In this document: piece after piece, positions 25,520 to 34,146 of the stretch | Layout: every line of letters starts with the position of its first letter | Numbering within the stretch: the first letter of the stretch is position 1 | DNA from: DAHUYF01 sp963789275 | Lineage (GTDB): Bacteria > Pseudomonadota > Alphaproteobacteria > ATCC43930 > CGMCC-115725 | Direction: 5' to 3' | Length of the DNA: 64,000 nucleotides | Assembly (NCBI GenBank): GCA_963789275.1 | Contig: CAWBKF010000010.1 | Span: 124,001-188,000 of the forward strand | Program-made: the position numbers and the translations under genes | The notes under the pieces: model-generated | Databases searched by the model: none | What the model was told of the DNA's origin: nothing | The model's input: only the letters and a program-made list of their open reading frames with translations

Positions 25520-26512
25520 ATGATCGACCCCTACGGGCGGCATATCAGCTATCTGCGCGTCTCGGTCACCGACCGATGCGACTTCCGCTGCGTCTATTGC
25601 ATGGCGGAAGACATGACGTTTCTGCCGAAATCCGAGGTGCTGACGCTCGAGGAGCTCGACCGGCTGTGCAGCGCTTTCATCCGCCAGGGCGTGCGCAAGC
25701 TGCGCCTCACCGGCGGCGAGCCGCTGGTGCGGCGCAACATCCTCTCGCTGGTGCGGGCGCTGGGCCGCCACCTCGACGCCGGCGCCCTCGACGAGCTCAC
25801 CCTCACCACCAATGGCAGCCAGCTCGCGCGCTACGCCCACGAGCTCAAAGCCGCCGGCATGCGCCGCATCAACGTCTCGCTCGACACGCTGGACGCCGCG
25901 AAATTCGCCGCCATCACCCGCTGGGGCAAGCTCGGCACCGTGCTGGAAGGCCTCGATGCGGCCAAGCGCGCCGGCCTCCAGGTCAAGATCAATGCCGTGG
26001 CGCTCAGGGGCGTCAATGACGACGAGTTCGACCATATGGTGCGCTGGTGCGGCGAGCAGGGCTTCGACCTCGTCTTCATCGAGGTCATGCCGATGGGCGA
26101 GATCGGCGCCGACGCTCGGCTCGACCAATACCTGCCGCTCTCGATGGTGCGGGCATCGCTGCAGCGCACATGGACGCTCGACGAGACCGCTTACCGCACC
26201 GGCGGCCCCGCGCGCTATTACGTCGTGCGCGAGACCGGCCGCCGCATCGGCCTGATCACGCCGCTCACCCATAATTTCTGCGAGAGCTGCAACCGCGTGC
26301 GCCTCACCTGCACCGGCACGCTCTTCATGTGCCTCGGCCAGGAGGATGCCGCCGATCTGCGCGCGCCGCTGCGCCTCTCGGAGAGCGACGAGCCGCTGGA
26401 GCAGGCGATCCACGAGGCGATCAGCCGCAAGCCCAAGGGTCACGATTTCGTGATCGACCGCCGGCACAATCGGCCGGCGGTATCGCGCCACATGAGCGTC
26501 ACCGGCGGGTGA
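25520..26512 (+). CDS. moaA: GTP 3',8-cyclase MoaA
   Basis: Radical SAM enzyme that, with MoaC, converts GTP to cyclic pyranopterin monophosphate, the first step of molybdopterin synthesis. 330 residues. The SAM-cluster motif CDFRCVYC is near residue 17, the GGEP motif in RLTGGEPLVRRN, the second cluster motif CESCNRVRLTCTG near residue 255, and the essential C-terminal Gly-Gly in SVTGG. The start at MIDPYGRHISYLRVSVTDRC is the standard one; the longer in-frame upstream stretch is intergenic. It is divergent from fdhD-mobA, so three Moco genes cluster here. Confidence 0.95.
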   Translation: MIDPYGRHISYLRVSVTDRCDFRCVYCMAEDMTFLPKSEVLTLEELDRLCSAFIRQGVRKLRLTGGEPLVRRNILSLVRALGRHLDAGALDELTLTTNGSQLARYAHELKAAGMRRINVSLDTLDAAKFAAITRWGKLGTVLEGLDAAKRAGLQVKINAVALRGVNDDEFDHMVRWCGEQGFDLVFIEVMPMGEIGADARLDQYLPLSMVRASLQRTWTLDETAYRTGGPARYYVVRETGRRIGLITPLTHNFCESCNRVRLTCTGTLFMCLGQEDAADLRAPLRLSESDEPLEQAIHEAISRKPKGHDFVIDRRHNRPAVSRHMSVTGG

Positions 26513-26546
26513 GCATTCTCGGCCGCCCCGCCGCCGCCGCGCCGCT

Positions 26547-27318
26547 GTGAGCGCGCTTCCCGGCATCGCCTTCGTGGCGAGCGATGCGCCGCAGGCGCAG
26601 CAGGCGCTGGCGGAGCTGCAGCGTCTTTACGGCGTAACGCCGCCCGAGACCGCCGATTTCATCGTCGCCTTGGGCGGCGACGGCTTCATGCTGGAGACGC
26701 TGCACCGCTACCTGCAGCGCGGCGTGCCGATCTTCGGCATGCATCGCGGCAGCGTCGGCTTCCTCATGAACGGCTACGCCCCCGACGGCCTCGCCGAGCG
26801 CATCGCCCGCGCCGCGCCGGTGCGCATTCATCCCTTGCAGATGAGCGCCATCGACAGGCACGGGGTGGAGCACGAGGCGCTTGCCTTCAACGAGGTGTCG
26901 CTGCTGCGCGAGACGCGCCAGACCGCGAAGCTCCGGGTCACGGTCGACCATGATCGTCCGCGTCGACGAGCTGAGCGCCGACGGCATCCTCCTCGCGACC
27001 CCGGTCGGCAGCACCGCCTACAATTTCTCCGCCCACGGACCCATCATTCCCCTGGGCGCCGGCGTGCTGGCGCTGACGCCGATCAGCGCCTTCCGGCCGC
27101 GGCGCTGGCGCGGCGCGCTGCTGCCGCATGCCGCCGAGGTGCGCTTCGACATCCTCGAGGCGGAGAAGCGTCCGGTGAGCGCGGTCGCCGATTACACCGA
27201 GGTGCGCGACGTGCTGGCGGTGACGGTGCGCGAGAACCGCGACATCGCCCTCACCATGCTCTTCGACCCCGAGCACAACCTCGAGGAGCGCGTCCTGAAG
27301 GAGCAGTTCCTCGCCTGA
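26547..27318 (+). CDS. nadK: NAD kinase (frameshifted)
   Basis: Phosphorylates NAD to NADP. About 257 residues after joining two frames. The N-terminal part has the GGDG motif in FIVALGGDGFMLETLH and the GMHRGSVGFLMNGY segment; the C-terminal part has LATPVGSTAYNFSAHGPIIP and FRPRRWRGALLP. Both are diagnostic, so the break near 26950 (one extra base after LRVTVD) looks like an error or a very recent mutation, since nadK is normally essential. It starts 35 bases after moaA and is probably co-transcribed with it. Confidence 0.85.
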
Positions 27319-27356
27319 GCGCCACTAGACGCCCGTAATAAATCACCATTCTCGCT

Positions 27357-27427
27357 TTCCCCGCGAAAGCGGGGATCCAGGGCAAGTGACGTACGCTTGC
27401 TCCTGGACCCCCGCTTTCGCGGGGGCG
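27357..27427. repeat. Palindromic repeat family B hairpin, likely terminator
   Basis: A long inverted repeat: CCCCGCGAAAGCGGGGATCC on the left arm and the matching GGACCCCCGCTTTCGCGGGG on the right, each arm itself a hairpin. It lies between nadK and argE, both on the plus strand. Related copies occur at 38448, 42180, 47604, 47722 and 50453. Confidence 0.8.
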
Positions 27428-27527
27428 GCGGTGATGATGATTGACCCCCGAGGCCCCTCGTCCCCCCACCCCTGGCGCCCATCGCCGCCGTCCGGCATAG
27501 TGCCGAGGGAATCCTGAGGGAAACACC

Positions 27528-28688
27528 GTGCCGGGAGCCGTTCTTTCCAGCCTCGATCTCATCGGCCGTCTCGTTGCATTCGACACGACGAGCCGCAATT
27601 CCAACCTCGCGCTCATCGGCTTCGTGCAGGACTATCTCGACGGCTGGGCCATCGGCTCCGAGCTCGTCTACGATCCGACGCACCGCAAGGCCAATCTCTA
27701 CGCCACCATCGGTCCCGCGGAGAAGAGCGGCATCCTGCTCTCCGGCCATACCGACGTGGTGCCGGTGGACGGCCAGGATTGGGACACCGATCCCTTCGCC
27801 GTTGCCGAGAAAGCCGGCAGCCTCTACGGCCGCGGCACCTCCGACATGAAGAGCTTCATCGCCGTGGCGCTGGCGCTGGTGCCGGAATTCGTCTCCCGCC
27901 CGCTCCGGACGCCGGTCCATTTCGCTTTCACCTATGACGAGGAGGTCGGCTGCATCGGCGTGCGCGAGCTCATCGCGGCGCTGAAGCAGCGGCCGGTGCG
28001 CCCGGCCGCCTGCATCGTCGGCGAGCCGACCCTGATGCGGCCGGTGATCGCGCATAAGGGCAAGCGCAGCGTGCGCTGCCGCGTGCACGGGCTCGAATCC
28101 CATTCGGCGCTGGCGCATGAGGGGGTGAACGCGGTCGAGGCCGCCGCCGAGATCGTGGCATATCTGAAAGCCATGGCGCGGAGGAAGCGCGATGAAGGCC
28201 CGTTCGACGCCGCCTTCGCGCCGCCCTACACCACGGTCCATACCGGCGTGATCCAGGGCGGCACCGCCCTCAACATCGTGCCGCGCGACTGCAGCTTCGA
28301 TTTCGAGTTCCGTAACATCCCCGGCGACGACCCGGCCCTGCTGCTCGCCGAGGTGGAGCGCTACGCCCAGACGTTGCTGCCGGAGATGCACAGCGTGAGC
28401 CGCGCCACCGGCATCGCGTTCGAGGAGATGAACGCCGTCGACGGGCTCGACATGGCGCCCGACGACCCCTTGGTGCACCTCACCCAGGCGCTCACCGGCG
28501 CCAACGACACCGGCAAGGTCAGCTTCTGCGCCGAGGCCGGGCTCTATCAGGACGCCGACATCCCGACGGTGATCTGCGGCCCCGGCTCGATCGACGTGGC
28601 GCACAAGCCCAACGAGTACATTGCGATCGACCAGGTGCGGCAGTGCGAGACCTTCATGCGCCGCTTGATGGATCACCTCGCGCGGTAG
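27528..28688 (+). CDS. argE: Acetylornithine deacetylase
   Basis: Zinc-dependent M20-family amidohydrolase that releases acetate from N-acetylornithine in arginine synthesis. 386 residues, normal length. The first metal motif is LSGHTDVVPVDGQDW (His/Asp), the second Asp/Glu region GRGTSDMKSF and YDEEVGCIGVRE, and the later Glu/His region IVGEPTLMRPV and GPGSIDVAHKPNEYI are present. The start is a GTG at 27528 in a GAGGGAAACACCGTG context. The next gene begins five bases after its stop, so they form a two-gene operon. Other M20 substrates are possible, but this is the best match. Confidence 0.88.
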   Translation: MPGAVLSSLDLIGRLVAFDTTSRNSNLALIGFVQDYLDGWAIGSELVYDPTHRKANLYATIGPAEKSGILLSGHTDVVPVDGQDWDTDPFAVAEKAGSLYGRGTSDMKSFIAVALALVPEFVSRPLRTPVHFAFTYDEEVGCIGVRELIAALKQRPVRPAACIVGEPTLMRPVIAHKGKRSVRCRVHGLESHSALAHEGVNAVEAAAEIVAYLKAMARRKRDEGPFDAAFAPPYTTVHTGVIQGGTALNIVPRDCSFDFEFRNIPGDDPALLLAEVERYAQTLLPEMHSVSRATGIAFEEMNAVDGLDMAPDDPLVHLTQALTGANDTGKVSFCAEAGLYQDADIPTVICGPGSIDVAHKPNEYIAIDQVRQCETFMRRLMDHLAR

Positions 28689-28692
28689 TCCC

Positions 28693-29640
28693 ATGAGCGG
28701 CGATCCCTACGTCATCGAGATCGCGGCACCCGACATCGCGGCCTATGCCGGCAACACCGGCATTCCCTTCGTCACCACTTTCGACAGCCGGCGCCCCGGC
28801 CCGCATGTGCTGGTGAACGCGGTGACCCACGGCAACGAGCTCTGCGGCGCGGTGGCGCTCGATCAATTCTTCCGCAACGGCATCCGGCCGGCCGCCGGCA
28901 AGCTGACGCTGAGCTTCGCCAATGTCGCAGCCTATCGCAGCTTCGACCCCGCCGACCCGATGGCGTCGCGCTTCATCGACGAGGATCTCAACCGCCTCTG
29001 GGACGAGGCGACGCTCGACGGCCCGCGCCGCAGCACCGAGCTGGAGCGCGCCCGGGCGCTGCGCCCGCTCGTGGCCGCGGCGGATCTGCTGCTCGACCTG
29101 CATTCGATGCAGCATGCGACGGCGCCGCTGATGCTCGCCGGCCTCACCGAGAAGTCGCTGGCTCTCGCGCGCCGCGTCGGCGTGCCCGCGACCATCGTGC
29201 GCGACGCCGGCCATGCCGCCGGCCGGCGCATGCGCGACTACGCCGATTTCGCCGACCCCGCCTCGCCCAAGGTGGCGCTGCTGGCGGAATGCGGCCAGCA
29301 TTGGGAAGCGCGCGCCGCCACGGTCGCGATCGAGACGACGCAGCGCTTTCTCGCCGCCTCGGGCGTGCTGCCGCCGGCCGATGCGGCGCGCCTTCTCGGC
29401 GAGAGCACGCCGCCGCAGCGCGTCATCACCGTCACCGACGCCGTGACGATATCCAGCGACCGTTTCGAGTTCACCGAGGATTTCGCCGGCCTCGAGGTGA
29501 TCCCCCGCGCCGGCACGGTGATCGCGCGCGACGGCGGCAGCGAGATCCGCACGCCTTATGACGCATGCGTGCTGATCATGCCGTCCCGCCGCCTGCTCCG
29601 CGGCCAGACCGCCGTGCGCCTCGGCCGCGTCACCGGCTGA
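28693..29640 (+). CDS. Succinylglutamate desuccinylase/aspartoacylase-family zinc hydrolase
   Basis: 315-residue AstE/AspA-type carboxypeptidase-fold protein that hydrolyses an N-acyl amino acid or a related amide. Zinc ligands are visible in AVTHGNELCGAVALDQF (His and Glu) and LLDLHSMQH (His); a catalytic Glu is likely in ALLAECGQHWE. The C-terminal beta domain is present (FEVTEDFAGLEV-like region). Coupling to argE suggests a role in amino-acid or N-acyl amino-acid turnover. It lacks features that would choose between succinylglutamate, N-acetylaspartate and other substrates. Confidence 0.82.
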   Translation: MSGDPYVIEIAAPDIAAYAGNTGIPFVTTFDSRRPGPHVLVNAVTHGNELCGAVALDQFFRNGIRPAAGKLTLSFANVAAYRSFDPADPMASRFIDEDLNRLWDEATLDGPRRSTELERARALRPLVAAADLLLDLHSMQHATAPLMLAGLTEKSLALARRVGVPATIVRDAGHAAGRRMRDYADFADPASPKVALLAECGQHWEARAATVAIETTQRFLAASGVLPPADAARLLGESTPPQRVITVTDAVTISSDRFEFTEDFAGLEVIPRAGTVIARDGGSEIRTPYDACVLIMPSRRLLRGQTAVRLGRVTG

Positions 29641-29643
29641 GCG

Positions 29644-30188
29644 CTATCGCCGCTCCGCGCTTTCCAGCACACGGTCTTTGACCAGCCGCGCTGCGCCGCG
29701 GCTCCAGGAAATCATCGGCGCCCATGACGCAGGCCGCTGTTCCCCTCGGCAACGACCGTGCCGGTCGCGGCAGCGCGGATCTGGAACCGCACCATGTATT
29801 CCATGCGGCTGATCCGCCGCACCACGCCGACAAAGGATTGCTCCGCGCCGAGCTTCCGCGCGATGGCGGCGTCGCAGCCGTCGCAGTCGTGGAGCGTGTG
29901 CTCTTTGGCGGGAGCCGCGTCCGCAGGGCCGACATCGACCAGGCGGTAGCGTCCGGACTGCGCGAAGAGCTGACGAACCGCATCCGTAACCTGCCGCAGC
30001 GGCCCGGCATCGGCCGCGGTCTCGCCTGCCACCGCAGCGGCGGCGCTGAAATCCTCGAGCTCGACATCGAAGAGCGCGAGCGTGATCGGCGCCGATGGGT
30101 CGGCGCCGGCCGGAGGCGCCGCCAGCGCTGCCGCGAAGAGCAAGGATGCCGCCGCGATCATCCCGAATCCTGCCCGCTGTCCGGTCAT
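29644..30188 (-). CDS. Exported DUF2380-like protein (frameshifted at C-terminus)
   Basis: About 180 residues after correction. A signal peptide (MTGQRAGFGMIAAASLLFAA) is followed by LALFDVELEDFSAA, a DCDGCDAAIARKLGAEQSFV segment and RRISRMEYMVRFQIRAAAT, a pattern I associate with DUF2380/DUF3280 proteins. Extra bases near 29722 and 29710 break the end, which otherwise would read WSRGAARLVKDRVLESAERR to a stop at 29644. It overlaps the next upstream gene by four bases (ATGA). As I recall, such protein pairs occur near PQQ alcohol dehydrogenase genes, but no biochemical role is known to me. Confidence 0.65.
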
Positions 30189-30718
30189 GGCCGTCTCTCC
30201 TCGCCCGGTGTCGCCGGCACCGCGCTTATTTCCGAAAACACGAAGGCCTCGGCGCGGTCCCACGCCTCGTCGTTGTCCCCGCGAAAGGTGAAGAGCCTGT
30301 CGAGGAGGACGCGATCGGCGGCGATGTCGATGGCATCGACCTTCGCCCACTGGATGAGCGTGCTCTGCTTGTGGATGCCCCCGATCACCAGGATCGTCGC
30401 GCCGGCATCCGCGGCCGCGCGCAAAAGCTCCGCGTCGTCCGCGGCGCAGGGCGCCGGGCCGCAGGCCACCGGCACCAGGCGAAACCGCCCGTCCGCCGCG
30501 AAATCCCGCCTCAGCGCGGCCATGAACGCCTGCAGGCGGCGTCGATGCGCCGCCGTCTGGTCGGTGGCCTCGCCGGAGGTGTCGGCATAGGTGAAATCGG
30601 CGATGGCGATGCCGACGCTTGGCGCCGCCGGGGCGCCGGACTCGGCGCCGGCAGGTCCGGCGCCGAGGATAAACGCGATGACGGCAAGCGCGCGCGAGGC
30701 AGAGCGGGGTCGGAGCAT
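30185..30718 (-). CDS. Exported DUF3280/DUF2380-like protein
   Basis: About 177 residues with a Sec signal peptide (ALAVIAFILGAGPAGAES). The mature part contains IAIADFTYADTSGEATDQTA, a Cys pair in VACGPAPCAADDAELLRAA and GATILVIGGIHKQSTLIQWA, the recurring core of this family. It is the partner of the shorter exported protein that follows, with a four-base ATGA overlap. The start MLRPRSAS at 30718 gives an intact signal peptide. It is divergent from the histidine kinase gene. The two exported proteins may sense or stabilise something periplasmic, but this is inference. Confidence 0.7.
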   Translation of the reverse strand: MLRPRSASRALAVIAFILGAGPAGAESGAPAAPSVGIAIADFTYADTSGEATDQTAAHRRRLQAFMAALRRDFAADGRFRLVPVACGPAPCAADDAELLRAAADAGATILVIGGIHKQSTLIQWAKVDAIDIAADRVLLDRLFTFRGDNDEAWDRAEAFVFSEISAVPATPGEERRP

Positions 30719-30918
30719 GAGGATCGCCAGGCTGTCGATCAAAAGCCACGATACGCCGCCCGGCCGTGTCGCGAAGCTGAGCCTTTCCCGAGCAGTGCCG
30801 GGAAAATTTCCCGACCTTGCCCCAGGCCGCAGGCACCCCTTCCCATCGCCTCGGTTTTGCCGTCCAATGGCAGCAGGCGACACTGCGCTTGCCGCTCTGA
30901 TGCCCGGGGCATCCGCCG

Positions 30919-32328
30919 ATGTGGACGTTGCCGAGGAGCGATCTGAAGTACCGCTTGACGCTGCGGATCGTCGCGGTATCGGCCTTCTGCTTCGCCGCGA
31001 CATCGGCCTGGTTTCTCGTCGACGCCGACCGGTCGGCGCGCGCTGGAATCGAGGCGAGCGCCGAGGTCACGGCCAGGGCCCTGGCGCTGCAGCAAAGCAA
31101 GCTGCACTGGGTGACGAGCCCGCGCGCCGAGTTTCCCGACCTGCAGACGATCGCGACCCCGCTCATGGCCCCCGGCCTGTGCATCGCCTATCGCGCGACG
31201 GGCGGCGACATTCTCCAGCGCGTCTGCGGCGGCACGCTAAGCGAGGATGCCGATCCGCCGGCGCTGTTCGCGGCCTTCTACCGCCGTCTCTTCGATCCCG
31301 GGCGCGAAGCCGTGCAGCCGGTGCTGTTCCGGGGCGAGACGCTCGGCGATGCCGTCGTCTGGGTCGATCCGGCAACCCTCACGGCGCGCGCCTGGCATGA
31401 GACGAGCCCGCTCCTCGCCGTGATGGCCGTGACCCTGCTGCTGCTGTGCGGCCTGGTCTATGCCGCGCTGGCGCGCGCCCTTCGCCCGACGCGCTCGATC
31501 CGCGCCGGTCTTGAGCGCATCGCGGCGAACGACCTCTCGGCCCGCCTGCCGCCCTTCGATCTCGCGGAGCTTTCCGCGATCCGCGGCGTCTTCAACCACC
31601 TCGCCGAAAGTCTCGAGCGGACGCTCGCCGAGCGCGCCGAGCTCACGCGCCGGCTGATCGCGCTCCAGGACGACGAGCGCCGGCATCTCGCCCGCGAGCT
31701 GCACGACGAGTTCGGCCAGTGCCTCGCCGGCATCCGCGCTCTCGCCGCGTCCGCCGGCCAGACGGCGGCGCGGGACTGCCCGGCGCTGCTGTCCGAATGC
31801 ACGAGCATCGAGCGGATTGCCGCCCATATGACGGAGACTCTGCGCGGCGCGCTCTTTCGCTTGCGGCCGCCCGATGTCGATGAGCTCGGCCTCGCCGCGA
31901 GCCTCGAAGGCCTGGTCGCCGGCTGGAATGGCCGCAGCCGCGGCCGCACCCGCTTCGAGACCATTCTGCGCGGCGGCTTCGAGGATCTGCCCGCCGGCGT
32001 CGGCGCCAGCCTCTATCGCATCGCGCAGGAGGCGCTCACCAACGCGGCAAAGCACGCGGACGCGACGCGGGTCGTGCTCCACCTCACCAGGCGCGCGGCG
32101 CCGTCCATGACGGAGATCGAGCTCGCCGTCGACGATGACGGCAGGCCGGGCGATGCCGACCCCGCGGCGAAGTCCGGGATGGGCTTCCTCGGCATGCGCG
32201 AGCGCGTCGCGGGTCTGGGTGGCAGGCTGAGCTTCGAGGCCGGACAGCGGACGGGATCGGTCTTGCGCGTCGTGATCCCCGTCATGCCGGCCGCGATCTC
32301 GGACGGCGGCGCGGAGCGCCGCGCATGA
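30919..32328 (+). CDS. NarX/UhpB-type sensor histidine kinase
   Basis: 469-residue membrane kinase. An N-terminal membrane segment (IVAVSAFCFAATSAWFL) and a second near residue 165 (LLAVMAVTLLLLCGLVYAAL) enclose a periplasmic sensor domain of about 125 residues with two Cys. Then come a HAMP domain, the HisKA_3 phospho-acceptor box DDERRHLARELHDEFGQCLA, and an HATPase domain with LYRIAQEALTNAAKHA (N-box) and GMGFLGMRERV. It overlaps the response regulator gene by four bases. The signal is unknown; the divergent exported pair is a candidate accessory module. Confidence 0.9.
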   Translation: MWTLPRSDLKYRLTLRIVAVSAFCFAATSAWFLVDADRSARAGIEASAEVTARALALQQSKLHWVTSPRAEFPDLQTIATPLMAPGLCIAYRATGGDILQRVCGGTLSEDADPPALFAAFYRRLFDPGREAVQPVLFRGETLGDAVVWVDPATLTARAWHETSPLLAVMAVTLLLLCGLVYAALARALRPTRSIRAGLERIAANDLSARLPPFDLAELSAIRGVFNHLAESLERTLAERAELTRRLIALQDDERRHLARELHDEFGQCLAGIRALAASAGQTAARDCPALLSECTSIERIAAHMTETLRGALFRLRPPDVDELGLAASLEGLVAGWNGRSRGRTRFETILRGGFEDLPAGVGASLYRIAQEALTNAAKHADATRVVLHLTRRAAPSMTEIELAVDDDGRPGDADPAAKSGMGFLGMRERVAGLGGRLSFEAGQRTGSVLRVVIPVMPAAISDGGAERRA

Positions 32329-33047
32329 CCGACGGCGCCGCCACGATCATGCTCGTCGACGATCACGCCATCGTTCGCGAAGGCTATCGCTCGGTGCTGC
32401 AGAAGCAGCCGGGCTTGCGCGTCGTCGCCGAGGCGGAAGACGGCGCCGACGCCTATCGCCTCTTCAAGGCGGCGCGGCCCGACCTCGTCATCATGGATCT
32501 GACCATGCCGGGCATCGGCGGCATCGAGGCGATCCGGCGCATCCTGCAATGGGATCCGGCCGCCCGCATCCTGGTGTTCACCATGCATCAGAATGCCGCC
32601 TTCGCCGTGCAGGCGATGCGCGCCGGCGCGCGCGGCTACGTCACCAAGACCAGCCCGCCCGACGCCCTCCTGCGCGCCGTCCGCGACGTGCTCGACGGGC
32701 GGATTGCGCTGAGCCCCGACATCGACCACGAGCTCGCGCTGAGCCGCCTCGCCGCGGAGCCGGTCGCCGCCGATCTCCTGACCCCGCGGGAGTTCGAGGT
32801 CCTGCGCCTGCTGCTCGCGGCCCGCGCCACGGAGGAGATCGCCACCCTGCTCCATTTGAGCCCCAAGACGGTGGCCAATCTGCACTATCTCATCAAGTTG
32901 AAGCTCGGCGTCGCCTCCGATATCGAGCTGGTCCGGATGGCGCTGCGCCAGGGCATCCTGCCGCAGGCCGAGGACGCCCAAATCCCGGGCTTCGGTTCCG
33001 CCCGCACCCTTCCTCTCCGCTCAAGGAGCGCAGAGGAAGGGATTTAG
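32325..33047 (+). CDS. NarL/LuxR-family response regulator
   Basis: 240 residues. The receiver has DDH at 12-14, phospho-acceptor D58 in DLVIMDLTMPGIGGI and K in GARGYVTKTSPPDAL. The C-terminal LuxR helix-turn-helix is clear: LTPREFEVLRLLLAARATEE, then IATLLHLSPKTVANLHYLIK. It is the cognate partner of the overlapping kinase gene. NarL-type regulators of this arrangement control alcohol oxidation genes in several proteobacteria, so the PQQ operons here are plausible but unproven targets. The last 25 residues (after about GILPQAED) look unconserved. Confidence 0.9.
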   Translation: MTDGAATIMLVDDHAIVREGYRSVLQKQPGLRVVAEAEDGADAYRLFKAARPDLVIMDLTMPGIGGIEAIRRILQWDPAARILVFTMHQNAAFAVQAMRAGARGYVTKTSPPDALLRAVRDVLDGRIALSPDIDHELALSRLAAEPVAADLLTPREFEVLRLLLAARATEEIATLLHLSPKTVANLHYLIKLKLGVASDIELVRMALRQGILPQAEDAQIPGFGSARTLPLRSRSAEEGI

Positions 33048-33068
33048 CGGCCTCGCGACAAGGGGACT

Positions 33069-34052
33069 CTACACCCGCACCACGATCTTGCCGCCCGCCT
33101 CGTTCGCCTCCATCAGCCGATGGGCATCGACGATCTCCTCGAAGCGGAAGACCCGGGCCGGCTTCGCCTTGTAGGTCCCGTTCGCGACGCGGTCGACCAT
33201 CGCCTGCAGCGGCACGTCGGTCAGCGGATAATCCGGCGCGCCATAGGTGAAGGCGCTGACGAACGAGCTCAGATGCACGCCGGCGAACGGCATCTGGAAC
33301 AGCGGATCGAATTTGGCGATCGGCTGGGCGTGGTCGAGGAGCCCCACCAGGCAGACCCGCCCGTAGCGCCGCGCCATCGCCAGCGAGTCCAGGATGGTGC
33401 TGCTGCCGATGATGTCGAGCACCGCATCGACACCCCGGGGATGGCGCTCGCGGATCTGCCGCGCGAGATCCGGCGCCTCCTGCAGCACCTCGCCGGCGCC
33501 GAGCGCTTCCAGCAGCGGCCGCCGCTTCGGGTTGCGCGTCGTCGCGATGACGCGCGCGCCGGTCTCGACGGCAATGTTGATCGCGGCCTGCCCCAGCGCC
33601 GAGGTGGCGCCGCGGATGACCAGGAGCTGGCCCGCGGCGAGCGCCAGATTGCCGCCAAGGCAGCTCCACGCCGTCGCATAGGATTCCGGGATCGCCGCGA
33701 GATCTTCCCAGGCAAGCGTCGAGGCGAGCGGCACGACATTGGCCGCCGGCACCCGCGCCAGCTCGGCATAGCTGCCATTGATCGACCGGCCCATCCCGCC
33801 CATCAGCGCCGCGACCGTCTGGCCCGGAACGAAGCGCCCCGCGGGATCGGCTTTCACGGTTCCCACGCATTCGATGCCGCTGATCTCCGCGACATCGCCC
33901 CAGGCGCCGGAGCGCATATGGCTTTCGGCGCGGTTGATGCCGAAGGCTCTCACCTCGATGACCACCTCGCCCGGCTTCGGCTCGGGATCGGGGCGCTGCT
34001 CGACCTTCAGCACCGCGGGGTCGCCGTATCTCTCGATGACAATGGCACGCAT
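33069..34052 (-). CDS. Zinc-free medium-chain oxidoreductase (quinone oxidoreductase-like)
   Basis: 327-residue NADPH-dependent oxidoreductase of the MDR superfamily. The N-terminal domain has KPGEVVIEVRAFGINRAESH; the zinc-binding Cys residues are absent, which places it with quinone oxidoreductases. The nucleotide-binding loop is IRGATSALGQAAINIAVETG, a variant of AxxGxxG, followed by ARVIATTRN. The ATG at 34052 fits the family start MRAIVIERYGDPAVL. It is divergently transcribed from a LysR regulator over a 94-base region containing two inverted repeats, a typical regulated detoxification pair. Confidence 0.88.
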   Translation of the reverse strand: MRAIVIERYGDPAVLKVEQRPDPEPKPGEVVIEVRAFGINRAESHMRSGAWGDVAEISGIECVGTVKADPAGRFVPGQTVAALMGGMGRSINGSYAELARVPAANVVPLASTLAWEDLAAIPESYATAWSCLGGNLALAAGQLLVIRGATSALGQAAINIAVETGARVIATTRNPKRRPLLEALGAGEVLQEAPDLARQIRERHPRGVDAVLDIIGSSTILDSLAMARRYGRVCLVGLLDHAQPIAKFDPLFQMPFAGVHLSSFVSAFTYGAPDYPLTDVPLQAMVDRVANGTYKAKPARVFRFEEIVDAHRLMEANEAGGKIVVRV

Positions 34053-34103
34053 GGCACAGCTCCTTCTGTTTGACGGGGCTAGGCTACGCGTCCTGGATTT
34101 GAT

Positions 34104-34121
34104 AGAAATGACAAAGTTTCT
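34104..34121. promoter_or_regulatory. Inverted repeat, putative LysR operator 1
   Basis: AGAAATGACAAAGTTTCT: five-base arms AGAAA/TTTCT around an 8-base centre, in the shared promoter region of the oxidoreductase and LysR genes. It fits the T-N11-A style of LysR sites. Confidence 0.6.
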
Positions 34122-34122
34122 A

Positions 34123-34140
34123 ATTTCATTGTAGTGAAAT
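34123..34140. promoter_or_regulatory. Inverted repeat, putative LysR operator 2
   Basis: ATTTCATTGTAGTGAAAT: perfect six-base arms ATTTCA/TGAAAT around a 6-base centre, ending seven bases before the LysR start codon. Adjacent to operator 1, it suggests the two-site arrangement usual for LysR autoregulation. Confidence 0.65.
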
Positions 34141-34146
34141 ACGACA

